64,000 nt of DNA from Epiperipatus broadwayi (GCA_028023455.1 JAQFVV010006475.1:310001-374000), one strand, 5' to 3'. Counted from the stretch's first letter, positions 1 through 13,568 are shown. The notes: a model not told the origin generated them from the sequence alone. Made by a program: numbers and translations.

Positions 1-237
1 AGTGAAACTTGAAATCAATTTCTAAGACTGTAATAATAAACCTCATGAAAATTAAACAAATTGTAATCTATAAATTCATCACCTGTGAGAGATGAAATAT
101 CTCATTGGCATAGCATAAATAAGGCATAGATGATCATGAGTGAAACTTGAAATCAATTTCTAAGACTGTAATAATAAACCTCATGAAAATTAAACAAATT
201 GTAATCTATAAATTCATCACCTGTGAGAGATGAAATA
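1..237. repeat. Tandem duplication, 138 bp period
   Basis: About 100 bp beginning agtgaaacttgaaatcaatt at position 1 recurs at 139 with almost no change, ending near tgagagatgaaatatc. About 38 bp of unrelated sequence lies between the copies. The left end may continue outside the window, so the true copy number is unknown. No gene is implied. Confidence 0.9.
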
Positions 238-357
238 TCAAATATTTGAATTAATGGCTTGTAACCTATAAAATCATCACCTGCAAGTGAGTTAAAATAT
301 GAAATATTTGAGTTTATAGCTTGTAAACCTATAAAATCATCATCACCTGCGAGTGAG
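205..357. repeat. Short imperfect tandem repeat, 60-66 bp period
   Basis: The motif ataaa(n)tcatcacctg with a following gagtgag/gagagat recurs with its tcac core at 217, 277 and 343. Both spacings are multiples of three, so the minus strand reads open across it (153-368) as three variants of a 20-22 residue unit containing SLAGDDFIG. The open frame may be only a by-product of the repeat. There is no promoter or homology support for a gene. Confidence 0.65.
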
Positions 358-368
358 ACAAATTTCAC

Positions 369-861
369 ATATTTTACTTGTTTTTTTTATTTTATTTTGG
401 CTTGTATTAAATTTATTTAAAATATAACTTTGCTTAGTATCTCAATTTTGCTCATTATTCATTAGTTAATTATTGATTATTACTTAGTTATTTATGAATC
501 ACAATCTAAATTTTGTAATATCTGTTGGTTGGGTCACGTCTATTTACTTATATTATGTGAATATGCCAGTCTTAAATCATAGTCTCATGTTGCACCAATG
601 TGCTACTGCTGGCACACAAATTAAAGAAATAAGTGTAGCCTGATATATGTAATCCATAAGGTAGTAAATCTTTGAGCGTTAATAAAGTAGCTGAAGTGAG
701 ATTGAATTCGGGGTCTCAACAACCTCATTTTGATCAGCCTTGGGATGATTTACAAAAATTTTAGATTTTGTTGTGTGAATGCACAAATATGACCATTACA
801 ATATATATATTAGAGATGATTTGAGATAATAGGTGAAGATGTGACATTTTAGAAGCTTCTG
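369..861. other. AT-rich sequence without recognisable feature
   Basis: No long open frame, RNA motif or repeat is visible here. The stretch at 700-770 is less AT-rich but shows no known domain in any frame. Confidence 0.5.
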
Positions 862-925
862 GGGATAAATAAATAGAAGAAACTTAGGGGTAGAGTTGTT
901 TATCTTATTTCATTTTTTTATCATG
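862..925. repeat. Dispersed 64-bp repeat, copy 1
   Basis: The 64 bp from gggataaataaatagaag to tttatcatg are repeated exactly at 3651-3714. An 11-bp block, ttttagaagct, precedes both copies (847 and 3623). The second copy lies just upstream of a gypsy-type Gag remnant, so both may be pieces of the same retrotransposon leader or LTR. This is inferred from position only. Confidence 0.85.
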
Positions 926-1611
926 TATAATGGAACTGCAGGGGTACACCATATGATGACATGAATATGACTCAGTAGTTGGATGATTTGAACACTATGT
1001 GTCAACCAACTCACAAACAGTCATATCCAAAATTTATTATTTGATGGCACATTTGGGTGCATCAGATGTTACTGAATCAGTAATGGCATATAACAAAGGG
1101 TGTGCCTTTCACTACTGTCAGACCTAGGCCTTTGAATAGAATGCTAAAGATGTCACAATTAAATGCCCAGTTCCAAATCACATCTACTTTTAATATGCTA
1201 ACTCATAATTTACTTACAATATTTCAATATGACTTAGGTTAATGCATATTCATTACATTTCCTTTTTAAGCTCCATTACACCACAGAATTCAAACTCAGG
1301 GAGTTCTTGCAGTCAGCTCTTTTCAGGGATGGACTTATTCAATTATTAACCAAATATGCCTCAATAATTAACCAAATATGCCTATGTATAAGCATATTTA
1401 TAGAAAAATACTGATGATGATCAATTATTTAAAAGAGCAATGCCTATTGATGAGAATGACCACCAAACCTTTAATAGTGTAAATGCCCAATGATGATGAT
1501 CAAACAGAGATCAGATTAGTTTAAACAACTTAATACGTTTATTAACATCATATATAATAAATATTTACAAACAAAAAATAAATAAATAAATAAATATTCA
1601 GTTATCAAGAA
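926..1611. other. AT-rich sequence; short duplication only
   Basis: No gene is recognised. A short local duplication, aattaaccaaatatgcct, occurs twice around 1346-1383, and gatgatgatca occurs twice around 1413 and 1492. Confidence 0.5.
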
Positions 1612-1992
1612 TGGTTTTCTATCATTTTGATGTTTTCACACAACAGAAACAAAATAATTTGAAGTATATTATATACAAAATTATATAATTAATAAAATTA
1701 TACATAAAATAAAAAAAAAGAAAAGCAAAATGAGAGTTTGGTTTTCTATCATTTTGATGTTTTCACACAACAGAAACAAAATAATTTGAAGTATATTATA
1801 TACAAAATTATATAATTAATAAAATTATACATAAAATAAAAAAAAAGAAAAGCAAAATGAGAGTTTGGTTTTCTATCATTTTGATGTTTTCACACAACAG
1901 AAACAAAATAATTTGAAGTATATTATATACAAAATTATATAATTAATAAAATTATACATAAAATAAAAAAAAAGAAAAGCAAAATGAGAGTT
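1612..1992. repeat. Tandem repeat, 127 bp x 3
   Basis: Three head-to-tail copies begin tggttttctatcattttgat at 1612, 1739 and 1866, and the array ends near aaaatgagagtt. By eye the copies are identical, which indicates recent amplification or gene conversion (or assembly duplication). The unit carries no open frame. Confidence 0.95.
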
Positions 1993-3650
1993 CACTAATT
2001 CTAAAACTACTCCATTAATGTAATTATTAGAATGATATTTTTAAACTAGAGTAAATATATTTATAATTATTTTTTTTATTAAATATATATATATATCCCC
2101 TTTCCCATCTATGTGTGTATAAGTCCTAGTAAAATTAATGATAGATACAAAAAAGACCTTTTACTCCATTGGGTTAATTGTGCACTCAGAAATAAAACAA
2201 AATTACAAGTAAATGTTATTAAAACTTATTAGTAAATAATATAGTTTTGTTTGTCCTAAAGTTTGTCCTCATTGTTAAATATATAAAAACCTTATTTGAG
2301 GTCACCTTGATGGATCAATGTTGAATTTCCAGAGGAATCTGTAAATTTACTTTTATTAAAAATAACACACATTAATTGACTATGATTCCTTTTTTAAAAT
2401 ACATCAACATATGACACATCTATTCACTGCTTCCACTTTTAAAATGCAGGTGATTGCATTTGAAAATGAATATTGAATACACAATAAAAAAAATTACAAT
2501 TCATAAACTTTCAAATACAAATGATAAAAGCAAAAAAAAAATAATCATGTGAATCAAAACAAAATAAATTTAAATGACAATCTCCCTGTATAATGTACTT
2601 GTTCACCAACTCTGTTGATATTTATATATCTCATGCCACTTGATTAAAACAAACACACACCAATTATCTCTCCTGAACATATATAAATCCTTGATGTACA
2701 CCAGCGTTATGTAAATACACATCTTGATGGAAAATTTCATAATGACATCGAAGCTAGCTTTGGAATGTCCTACAGTATTGGTTTCTTTACTGCACACACA
2801 TTGCAATGATTCCTTTATAATTGACTATTATTTATTGTAGCTTAGATATATATATATATAAATAGCTTTTAAAGAAAATGGCCAATTTCTAGTAGTTTCA
2901 CATTTCCTTCGCATCATTTCCTTAATAATGAATTCAATCTTGCAGAATAAATTAAATCACTAGTTCATTCCTGCTAATTATAAATTAAAGTTTAACTTTC
3001 CAGTTTTCTTCTACCCAAATTAAAAAGACTTTAGATTACTTTTAAAATATAGACATTAAGATTTTACTGTTTTATTTCTTTTCAAATGCTGTACTTTTTA
3101 AAAAAAAAAAAATAAAAGACTTTTTTCTTTGTGCTGACAGTTCTGTTGTTAGATCACAAGTGAAGTAAATGTATTGTTTCCCTCCGCTAGCTAAAGTCTA
3201 TTGTTACAAACTAACAAAGAAGACAAATTATAAAACATTATTATTATTATTTATTTATTTAATCTTCATTATTCCAAATTCGATCACTTGCAACAATTTT
3301 GACCTCATCTATTTTGACCTTTGCTTATGTCGGTTCTATAAGTCACTCAATTAGTATTTTAGTTAATGATATTAAATGAATAAAAGAAAAACAATTAATT
3401 TCAGAAACATATTAATTTATATGTATGTTTATAACAAATTTGTTTGCTTTCTCACAATAGATAAAAAAAAAAAATCTTTCAAACATATCAGTTTATATGT
3501 AGGTTTATATATGTAGATACTGCATGTGTATAAGTAAGTATGTAGGATAAATTCTTTGCCTACCACTTGGTCTGAATTCAAACATTGTGAAAGAAACTGG
3601 GAGTGAAGGTTGGTTGTAAGCCATTTTAGAAGCTAAGAGTTTAATTTCTT
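1993..3650. other. AT-rich sequence without recognisable gene
   Basis: It contains AT microsatellite runs (2081-2096, 2848-2862) and poly-A/T tracts. The open frames at 2603-2806 (minus) and 3169-3354 (plus) are short, low in complexity and match no family I know. Confidence 0.5.
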
Positions 3651-3714
3651 GGGATAAATAAATAGAAGAAACTTAGGGGTAGAGTTGTTTATCTTATTTC
3701 ATTTTTTTATCATG
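3651..3714. repeat. Dispersed 64-bp repeat, copy 2
   Basis: This is an exact second copy of 862-925. It sits about 210 bp upstream of the Gag-like coiled-coil remnant that begins near 3925. Confidence 0.85.
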
Positions 3715-3924
3715 CATATGTATGTTTATGAGATGATTTTGTTTAGATATCAGCAAAAGATAAGAAGCCTTTAGATAAGTACATTTTTTAAAATACAAAT
3801 TACAATCTTTTATACATATTTAATTATAATTTTGTAGTGTACTAACCTATTATTACATATTATCGATAATACTAATGGCAATGTGTTGAGAGGGCCTGAT
3901 ATTACTGACTTTGCCACTAGCAAT

Positions 3925-4830
3925 ATCTTGAAACTTATTTTCAATAAGTTTGGAAAAATGGATATAGATATGGAGAGAATGATAGGTAAATTAGATGCTA
4001 ATTCCAAAGAATTGAAGAGAGAATCAAATGCAATGATAGATGCTCTGACAACTTAAAAGAGTTTTGTGCAAAAATGGATAGTAATTCCAAAGAGTTAAAA
4101 AATGAATTAAATGTCAAGCTAGATGCCAACTCCAAAGAATTAAAAGATGCTAGTTCAAAAAATTTTAAGGATTTAAAAGCCAAATTCGATACTAGCTCAA
4201 AAGAATTAGAAATTATGACTGATAATAAGTCTAAAAAACTGGAAGCCAAAGTCACCAAAGAATTAAGAGAAGCTAGGGCTGAAACTACTGCATTCAGAAT
4301 AGAATATAAAGTACTAAACTAAACAATGATAAGAGATTTAGATAAAACTATAAAGGAATTACAAGCTGTAATCTAAGTAATAGTCAATATTAGTTTTGAA
4401 TTTGAGGAATTCCTAGATGATAATGAGATAGAAATAGAGAATATAGATTATTCCAAATCACAAGTCAGTAAAACTATTATTCTTGTGATTGCTAATTTTT
4501 TAATGAATAATAATGAAAATAAAGTTGCATTAATGGGTGAACTTGATTTAAAGGAAAATCCTATAGAAATAAGAAATATGGGAGATAATATTTCTGAGGA
4601 TAAAGATATTACAATTGATAACAATTGAGTAAAAGAGGATATAACTTATTTCAGGTCCCGAATTAACAAAAATAATATACATTTTAGTGAATTAGGCATA
4701 ACAGACTATTACATGAAGGAATATAATTACCAAAAATTATTTGAAAGGCAAATCATTGTAGATAGATTTAAGTCATGTTATTCTATGGTTGATAATGATC
4801 GAGCAAATACAAAATTTTTATTTCATGGTA
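3925..4830 (+). pseudogene. Coiled-coil Gag-like remnant
   Basis: From ATG 3958 the frame reads a heptad-rich, Lys/Glu-rich sequence with the repeated phrase NSKELK (for example LDANSKELK near 3990 and LDANSKELKD near 4120). The frame breaks at 4054-4056 (TAA), where a one-step frameshift carries the same coiled coil on through 4074-4322, and then again at a stop at 4320. Further readable Gag-like sequence runs on to about 4830 with stops at 4626 and 4842. There is no zinc knuckle. The style matches the long coiled-coil Gag at 17143-19262 (minus). Assignment as Gag rests on that resemblance and on the integrase tail downstream. Confidence 0.55.
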
Positions 4831-5342
4831 ATGGTTGCTTTTAAAATTATAATGTGTTATCAAAGAAATAGGAAATATGTAAATAGGTATAGATACATCC
4901 ATGAATCTTTTAATGATAATAATTTTATCTGATATAAGGAAGCTGTATTTTTAGATAGGTTTCAAAATGAATGTCTTGGTGGAAATTCACACCACTTACA
5001 TGCTGATGACTTATTTTATAAGTATCCAGTGAGAATAAAAGTCAAAGTTATAATGCTGCTCTCAATAATTGTTAATTTTGTCAAAATTTATATGTTCAAG
5101 ATCTCAATTGTTAGGAAGGGATTTTACAATTCTATCAGTCCCATACCTGTTATATTATTATGAATTAGAGCAGTTTAATTAATCATTTGATTCAATTATG
5201 GTTCTTTACAAATTTGGTAGGATAAGATATATATATAAATTAATTAAGTAAATTATTAGTACTAAATCCAATTAACAAATTAGGGTTAAATTGAATCCAA
5301 TGTTAGTCACCCACAGGAACACCAATATAAAAAAAATTTAAC

Positions 5343-5465
5343 ATCTACAAAGGACCCTATAGGATAGAGAAAAAGATTGGAGAAAATGCTTATATGATTA
5401 ATACATTGGATGGTCAGAGAAAGACATACAATGCCCAAAACCTTATGTCAATGTGTCAGGAATGA
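5343..5465 (+). pseudogene. Integrase C-terminal (SH3-like) fragment
   Basis: The plus-strand reading starts IYKGPYRIEKKIGENAY and ends at TGA 5463-5465. The pattern Y-GP-I----GENAY-(I/L)-----(G)--YNA(R/Q) is the end of gypsy integrases. Two other elements in this window share it: YEGPYKILKQIGENAYLL at about 13840-13895 (minus) and YWGPFIIDRTCGPNAYLL at 34298-34351 (plus). Only this terminal piece is intact, and the catalytic core is absent from the preceding 500 bp. Confidence 0.7.
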
Positions 5466-5689
5466 TTAGCATTTGCTTAATCCAAATATATCATAATAAA
5501 TCCTGCCACATTATTTCTAAGGAAGTTAAAAGAAAATAAATAAGGCTGAATAATCATGCTTGTAATGTTAATGAAAAAATAAGAAAGGATTTTATTTTAA
5601 AGAATTTATATATTTGTTTTATCATGTATATAGTGAAGTTATCATATATTTTTATTAATCTAGTTGTTAGTGATGATTATAATTTTTTT

Positions 5690-5700
5690 TGTTAGGGGGA
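5690..5700 (+). other. Candidate polypurine tract and 3' LTR start
   Basis: The purine-rich end gttaggggga (5691-5700) is followed directly by tgaagttttaag, the TG start expected of a 3' LTR. It lies 225 bp after the integrase stop, the right order for a plus-strand LTR element. No second LTR copy was found to confirm it. Confidence 0.35.
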
Positions 5701-8700
5701 TGAAGTTTTAAGGATTGGAAGGCTCAATCCTTACCATCAGTTATCATTATAAAAAAATAGGAAAGAATATATGTTTAGTTTTTGTTTTTTATTTAAGTGA
5801 TTTTATTATTACAATTATCATTTTTTATTGACACTTTTAAAGTTAATCTTTTATCTAAGATTAGTGAGAAGGCAACCTTAAAAATAATGATAAAAGAAAG
5901 TAATATATTTGAATTATATTAAAATATGCTACAAATAATATTAATAACAAGAATTAGACATATGTGTTTTGTTTGTAATTTACATTTTAATTTTATATAT
6001 ATATATTGTACCCTTACTAACAGAAACTCAAACACCTGGCTATTCAAGTATTATTACTAGCTGTCTGTCTAACTCATCAGCTAATCAAAACAAAACTCAA
6101 TATTTATAACTTTAATATCTAACTAGCTCATTCACGTATAAATAATACATCTATAAAATTAATATTTATCACCTAAATAATTAATTTAATCCTAATCAAC
6201 TAAATACACAATTTAAAATTCAATACCTAGCTCATTTATCATTATCTTAATTTAATTACTAGCTCACTTTACTAACAAAATGGTTTGATAAAAGATTAAC
6301 AATCATGAGACTTATCACAAAGCATTTAGTAAGATACACAGTTAGTTTAACATTAAGAACATACCCCAAAAGATACATTCCCAATAGCATAAGAATATCA
6401 TCCCTATCTACTTTTCTAAACTATTAGTAATATTCCCATGACTTGCCTATTACATAAAATAAGTTCTAATTAATAATTACAAAATTACATTATATCAATA
6501 AAATATTTAACACTTCTATTTAATACAATTATACATCAATAAATAAAATTCCTAACATATTCTCATCTTAATCTAACTCTTAAGCTTAATTATCATCTCA
6601 GATTCATCTTATTATTCTAATAATTACACATTAAATAATATAGCTACATATAGTGAGGGATTTTACATATACTTAACTATACCATAACAACAATAATAAA
6701 TAAAATACTTTAAGACTTTTATTATAAAACACATCTAATTATTTGACCCATAAATAAAAACAACTTAAAATTATAGACTATTGTAAAATAATATTTATTA
6801 TCTTCAAAAAATTTAAAATATTTTCAGTTTTATTATGCATTAAAGTTCTTATTCTTCTTTATGTGGCATATTAAGAAATATAGAGCTTTGATGTTATTAT
6901 CAAAACAGATAATTAATAAATTGGCATTATTAAATTTTTCCTGTTTAATAATATCTTCAACAATTATTATCTTACCAACATACTGTATCTTTTCTAAAAT
7001 CATATGCAATAATATGAATATATAATTAAATTTCATAATACATATGTGTAGTGATGAAGATCAATAAGGACTTGGACATAATAAGTAAAGAAACTCTCAA
7101 GATGTCATATTAATTTAAAACAAACATTAACAAATTTATTTTGGAAAACATTATTTTGAAATTTACAAAAGTATAATATTTACATAATTTTACTTCTTCA
7201 TAATTAAAAAATTATATTCAAATAAAAATATTTACACACTAAAAATACAATAATCATCATTATAAATAGATTCCAATTCAACAATTTATCATAAAGAAAA
7301 CATACCATAATTTGATAGTAATTCTGTTACCTTTTTAAAAACTATAATATTAATATGCATTGTCAGGATTATTATTCAAAAATATATCCATAACTAATTG
7401 TAGGTTCAATAAATAAAACTATTCCTAGATAATGACATATATTTTTATAAATATTTCCATAAAATATTCATCTTCATTATCCAGGCAGCTTATTAATATA
7501 ACTATATATAAATAAAGAAAAATATGTTTGTTAATAAACATATTATTTTTTAATAATCTAAAAATCAATTAGATATATGGTATTTATCTATACCAGCTTG
7601 CTTGATGTTAATAACATTCAGATTTCACTTTCATTCATACTTTTAGAATCAGAATATGCATTTATTACCCTCTTCATATCTTTTAATATTAGGAATATCA
7701 AATCATTTCTTTAACTTTACTTCACATTAAATAAACATCATTTGTGATAAATTTTACTCTTCTTGCTTTCTAACAACATTTTATACTCCAGCTATTATTC
7801 TTCAAACATTTTATAAACTATAACAATTACGATGTAGGATCCAGTGATGATAAAAAGTGATTAAAAGCAAGGGGCACAAAGCTACAATAACTCTGAACAA
7901 GTAATAAAATCATGGGTGCAGAGCTTAAGACCACATATTCTTGTGTCTACCTTAAATTCCTATCATGGCTTTTGCATGAGCACTTACTGATTTGCAGAAA
8001 GAAATGCTACTAACCATGAATCATAAAATATACAGGACTCTGTTATTTGTATTTAACTTAGCAATTCACAAAGCTGTATTTCATATTCAAATATTCCTAT
8101 CATACAGGATTTCATTTTAAAATTGTTTTTAATTACTTTTCTGAAGCAAAAATGGATATAATTATTCCATAACAGTCTATGCTTTTCAGGATTAATCATT
8201 AAAATAAAAGATGATTATCCTTTCATCACAAACATACAAATATTATTAAATAAATTTCTTACAACTCCTAAATGCAACTCCAGTATGTATGGTACCATAT
8301 TCAGCATAGTCTTCTGTCAATACCTTCATTGGATAACTCATTGGCTTCCTTAATTATTATAATTCCAATCAGTTTTATATGCAGCACTAATATGGAATAT
8401 TTTAGTTCTCACTCCATGATAAAACAAATTTTTCTTAAATAATATTCATCATTTTAGAATATATTTTTAACACTTTACTAAACAGAAAAAAAAATATTTA
8501 AAAAAATTACAACTTTAACTTTTTACTTGATTGAAAAGACCATTTTTATTTATAGCTTTAATTATTCATAATTTCATTGGCTGCTTCAATTTCAGACAAG
8601 AAAAGTTTACATATAAATTAATTTCTGTCAGGGTTTTTTTTCCTCAAAATTTATTTAATATTTTTTTTTATATTAATTTATTTAACACTATTTAAATATC

Positions 8701-10541
8701 ATATTAAAACACATTTTTAACACTAAAGCAATTTTATTAATCTAAGTTTGAAATATAAAATATTATTGAAACAATTTTAATACTAATTTTGATACAGTGT
8801 TTAATAAAATCTAAAATAATTGCAACACACATTAAATATAGTTAAAAATTATTTTTATCATCAAGGAACTAAAATGAATCAATTTGTCTAGAACATGTAT
8901 GCACATAAATGAACACATACATTGCAGACTTTATGACATCATTATTATATAATTTAAAATAATTAACTAGGAATTATTTAAAATAGATTATAAAGACTTA
9001 CTAAATATTAAATTTTATAGCTAAAATGGTTATTTTAACATTACATTCTTAATTTACATAATTACTAACTAATATTAAACTATAAATATAAAATATTATT
9101 AATTTTATTAATAAGTTTAAATACTATAGCTTTAAAATAATTTAGATAAGCTTTTTAGTCTATTAAATCTTGTATTTTAACTTGCTTTAATTCCCAAATT
9201 AACATAATATACTAACTGTTAGATAAAAATTTAATTATTTTTTTTAAAACTGACTATATTACATATTTTTAATGAACTGTGGCAAATAGTATAGTCGCAA
9301 TATATAATCATTTTTAAATATTTGTTAAAATCATTAGTGGATTGATAATGTTTGATGATGACAATGATTATTAATGTCAACAATATAATGTGAACATGGA
9401 TTTAGTAGACAATCAGTAGTTATAGAATATGTGACTCATGAAAAATTTTATATAAAAGAAAGAGAAACAAGATTATTGCTTTATTGAGTGCATTAAAGGA
9501 GAGATTAATAAAAACTTGAGTCTTATTAACTCTATTTTTAACAACTGAAAAGAAAATCTCTATTTATGTTTTATATAACTGCCAATATAAACTAGAAAGT
9601 AGATTACCTATCTAAGGTTTTTCCACTCTCCTGTCTGTATTTTTCTATCTTACATTGATAGAATATCATTTATATAAACATACATATAAAAATCATATTA
9701 AACAAACATCTCCAATGTGGAAAAGAGGATCAATGTCTTAGGCTTGAGGAGTATTTTTTAAAAAGAGAAAAATTTGTGACAAATCTTCTAATTCATATTA
9801 TCATTTGGGAGAAGCTACATATAAAATCAAAGGAAATTGATGTTCATTCAAACACCAAATTAAAAAAAACTTAAGATAATTATCTTTTCTCACAATAAGC
9901 ACACAAAAAAACAATAACTTATAAGAGATAATTGATCAATCATAACTGTTTCAACTAAAGTGTAAACATATTTATAATTTTTTGTTTTTGTTTTGCTAAA
10001 AAAAATTTTGTAACCATAGATAGACTGAATCATAATATTAGGTATCTTGATTATTATATAACTTACAATATGCACACATATTATAAAAAAATAATAAAAT
10101 TTATTAAAGCCCATTAGGATTTATATTAAAACAAAGACTTTTTTTTTAATTATTAGAATTTTTTTTTCTTAGTAAGTTATGCATCATTCACGATAATTCA
10201 TTAATCCATATACATAAACCAAGAGAGAGTTAAATTGTTAATTTTTCTTACATATTTATGATCATTCTGGAGAGAAATTTATTTCTTCATTTTCTTTTGA
10301 GTCATAGAGCTAATGTCATTCTCCCAATAAAGATATACTTTTGATATTAATTTTAAATACTGAAGTAGTATTAGATTTTATTATTATGATTATGCACTAT
10401 TTAAGCATATAACATAGTCTTCGTAAGTAACAATTATAGCATTATAAAATAATCTCAGTAATTTATTTAAAGCAAAATTAAGCTGTATAATTTTTTTTAT
10501 GTGCCTTAGTAAAGCTAAAGGTTATATATATATATATATAT
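5701..10541. other. Long AT-rich tract, no recognisable gene
   Basis: This is 4.8 kb of very AT-rich DNA. The first part may be the 3' LTR of the remnant to the left. The open frames at 6833-7036 and 9890-10114 (minus) are short and low-complexity. A (TA)n run at 10525-10541 is the target site of the element that begins at 10542. Confidence 0.45.
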
Positions 10542-13442
10542 TGACCTGTCTATAGGTGGTACAACCCTAAGCAGAATTGCCAAGTCCCTACATTAGGCCC
10601 TACTTGGACTCTTGCTAGTTACTATTAACAGACTTATTATTTCCCGACCATTTTCTTGAACTATAACAATTGAATTTAGATAAGGTTAGTATTTATTCCA
10701 AGTTACTTTTACGTGATTAAACATTTTTAAAATAAGACATATTTTAAATATAATTAATATGAGACTCATTTACCTATAAATAGATCACATCCCCTTAACA
10801 TTAAACAAATACAAAATATTTGTTCAATGGCATAAGAATACCCAGATACTTCTCCTTATTAAGTATCTACATACTCTCATGGCTAACAATAATATCTAAT
10901 ATATTATTTTATATTTATAACTATTAAGTTTTAATTCAATCACTCATTAAATTAATCTGTTAGATAATTACAGGTAAACTTTGATTCCTATTACGTTTAA
11001 TAATTAAGATTGGCAATAATCATAAGAATAACTTTATAATAAGGAGATCTCAGGAAAATCATTGATTTATTAATTCTTCATACTACCTATGGAATATCAA
11101 GAGCGATTTTACAAATTTCCATGGGTAGTGCACAAATTAAGAAAGGCTTATAATTTAAATCCATAATCAAACTTTATATTTATGTTTTTTAATACTTATT
11201 ATTAAAATAATATTATTAACTAAACTGTAATTAACACAATTGTCTAATTTCATATTAATAAACACACCTTAATAATTGACAATGTCATCAATGACCTATG
11301 GGATCAAGGCAGCATGTAGCAAGTAAAAATATTAAACTGTTAGATTGCTCTAAACTGAATTGACTTTTCATTTTAATTTCAACTGTACATTTTGAGTTTG
11401 CGTGATGTGGTAAAAATGAGCCCAGAAAAGAAATGCAACATTTAGAATTTGATAAAACTTTCAAAACAATGATTTTAATAATATTCATTACAAATGATTA
11501 CAATAAACATTCCCATTAACATCTAATTTAAAATAACTTATAACAAATTGATATACAAATATTACAATAACAATAGAAAATTAATCTTCGGAGTGTTATA
11601 ATTAAACAAAACTAACAATCTCTCATTGTATGTCAAGATATTTACCCCTATGTATGTGCCTACATATCACACATCCAGTTTATTAAACAATCACTCTCTT
11701 GTTTTTTTCAATTCATGGTCTGTTATTTCAACCTCTAAAATAATAATAGTACTAAGGTTATATACTTGGTGAATAAGTAACAATACAAAAACAATTGAGA
11801 AAAGATTGTTATAATTCTGGAGGTTGATAAGCAAAACAAAATTAATACTTTTATATTTGACATAAGAAAATATCATTGTTTTTTGTTTATCCATTCGCAC
11901 ATGTAAATACACCCTGCCCTCTGGATTGCATATATATCATGTTAAATACCTTATTATACCTTTCATACTGGGATATTGATCATATTTATTTATTTAAATG
12001 ATTAATAATCTTTCATCTCAACCTAATTATTAAATAACTATTAATATAACACTTGAATTAATTCCTTATTAATTGATTTAGCCCCCCCCCCTCCTATCGT
12101 ACTAACAACTCATAGATTAAAACATATAAATACCAACATTAGAAACAAGTTCTCTTTTAAACTCTCAGATAAAAGTATAATAACAACTTTAAATTTTCTG
12201 GTTGTTCCACACCGCATAAACTTATTATAAAGTTTTTATTTTTTCCTTTTTTCTCTGAAGATTCTGCTTATCCTAAGATTTGTGAGATATTTGGGTTACT
12301 GCAACAATAATCCTTCCTTTTGTTCTTTGTTTAGTAATAAAAATTTGTTTATGGCTTGCCTTATTTATTCTAGATGACATATATTTCCATCTATAGTATA
12401 CAACACACTTATGATTTCAATTAAAAATATATGTGTCATGCAACATTTTTCAGCTAAAACTTTATAGAAACTGTTATTCCCGATGGTATGGCTGAGTAAA
12501 TACTTCTCCTATCCCTTATTGTAATTAGGATTTAATATGTAGCCGGAATGATAATGAACACTGTTCAACTATTACTAATTTAGTTCTATTGACACTTAAA
12601 TATATATACTTAACTGTTTCCCAGAGATTTACCATTCTTTTATTTATCCTTACTGAATATTGACGGTGTTTCCTTATTTCCTTGCTTATCACTGAAATTC
12701 ATTTCCCCACAGCACAATTATTGTCATCTTCCAGTGAGTATATTTGTTGATACTTTTTTGATATGTACATTTTATTCGTCTCCAATTATTTCCTCAATAT
12801 ATATTAATTTCCAAGAGATTATTGGGAATTATTGACCATTGACCTGCCCAGTAGAAAACAATTAATTTATTCCATTATTTTAAACACAAAGCTTACAGTT
12901 ATCCAATATATTGATGTAGAGTTAAAATTCATTTCTTTTTCTGCTTGCAAATAATAATATTTTAGGAATTTTTAATCCAACTTTTTTAAAATATAGAAAT
13001 TAAATAAAGATGCAATTTACTGTTTTAATTTTAGATTAGTATTTTGGTAAAATTAATAAATATTTACTCACTTTTAAATATAATACGATTTGAATATAAA
13101 CCTTCCTTTTTTTTTTAAATCAACTGCGCATAAACAATAATTATTGGTCTCTATAACACATCATGTTTACAAAATACAATTTAAACTTCCCTGGTTTTAA
13201 ATAATAAATGATATTAATTGTCCATCCATCTGCATATATACAACTCTATAGGTTATTATTTATATGTATCTTGAGTTAAGATCATTTATAAATTTCCATT
13301 AGCTAAACCCAAGTTCAAACCCTATGATCTAATATGTCCATATTGTCTTCTTTTAATAAGTAGATATTGGATTTGTAAAATTTAAAATTATACACCAGAA
13401 CTTTATTTTAAAATAGACTGGGCTAATAAAAAGGGCACAACA
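10542..13442 (-). repeat. 3' LTR (2.9 kb) of the 10.5-26.9 kb gypsy element
   Basis: This is the direct copy of 19834-26932 without its insertion. On the element strand it begins TGTTGTGCCC (right edge, 13442) and ends ...GACAGGTCA (left edge, 10542). It lacks a 226-bp block present in the other copy at 26263-26488. The short open frames inside (11288-11488, 11691-11912) have no recognisable product. Confidence 0.9.
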
Positions 13443-13454
13443 TCCCCTCCCTTC
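13443..13454 (-). other. Polypurine tract of the gypsy element
   Basis: On the minus strand the sequence reads aagggagggga and is followed at once by the LTR start TGTTGTG. It primes plus-strand DNA synthesis in LTR elements. Its position against the LTR edge independently confirms the LTR boundary and the element's orientation. Confidence 0.85.
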
Positions 13455-13568
13455 ATTTAATTTTAAATTTTATAATGCTTAACATTTGAAAAAAAATCTT
13501 TTATATTGATTTCTACTGCATGGCTTTCTACAATAAATGAATGAACAAAATTCCCTGTACTCTTGAAA

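Larger units (their letters stand above)
3925..5700 (+). mobile_element. Decayed gypsy-type element, Gag plus integrase tail only
   Basis: On the plus strand a coiled-coil Gag-like reading (about 3925-4830) is followed, with no protease, reverse transcriptase or integrase core between, by an integrase C-terminal piece (5343-5465) and a purine tract at 5690-5700. The integrase piece resembles those of the larger elements at 10542-26932 and 30470-37424, so all three belong to one clade. No matching 5' LTR is visible upstream, so the left boundary is uncertain. It could be an internally deleted full element or an old member of a non-autonomous lineage like that at 30470-37424. Confidence 0.6.

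Noticed and set aside
1410-1440. CTGATGATGA motif
   Set aside because: Part of a simple gatgat run with no GAAA and no pairing arms.
4990-5025. CTGATGA followed by a small hairpin
   Set aside because: No GAAA box or stem I follows, so it is not a hammerhead.
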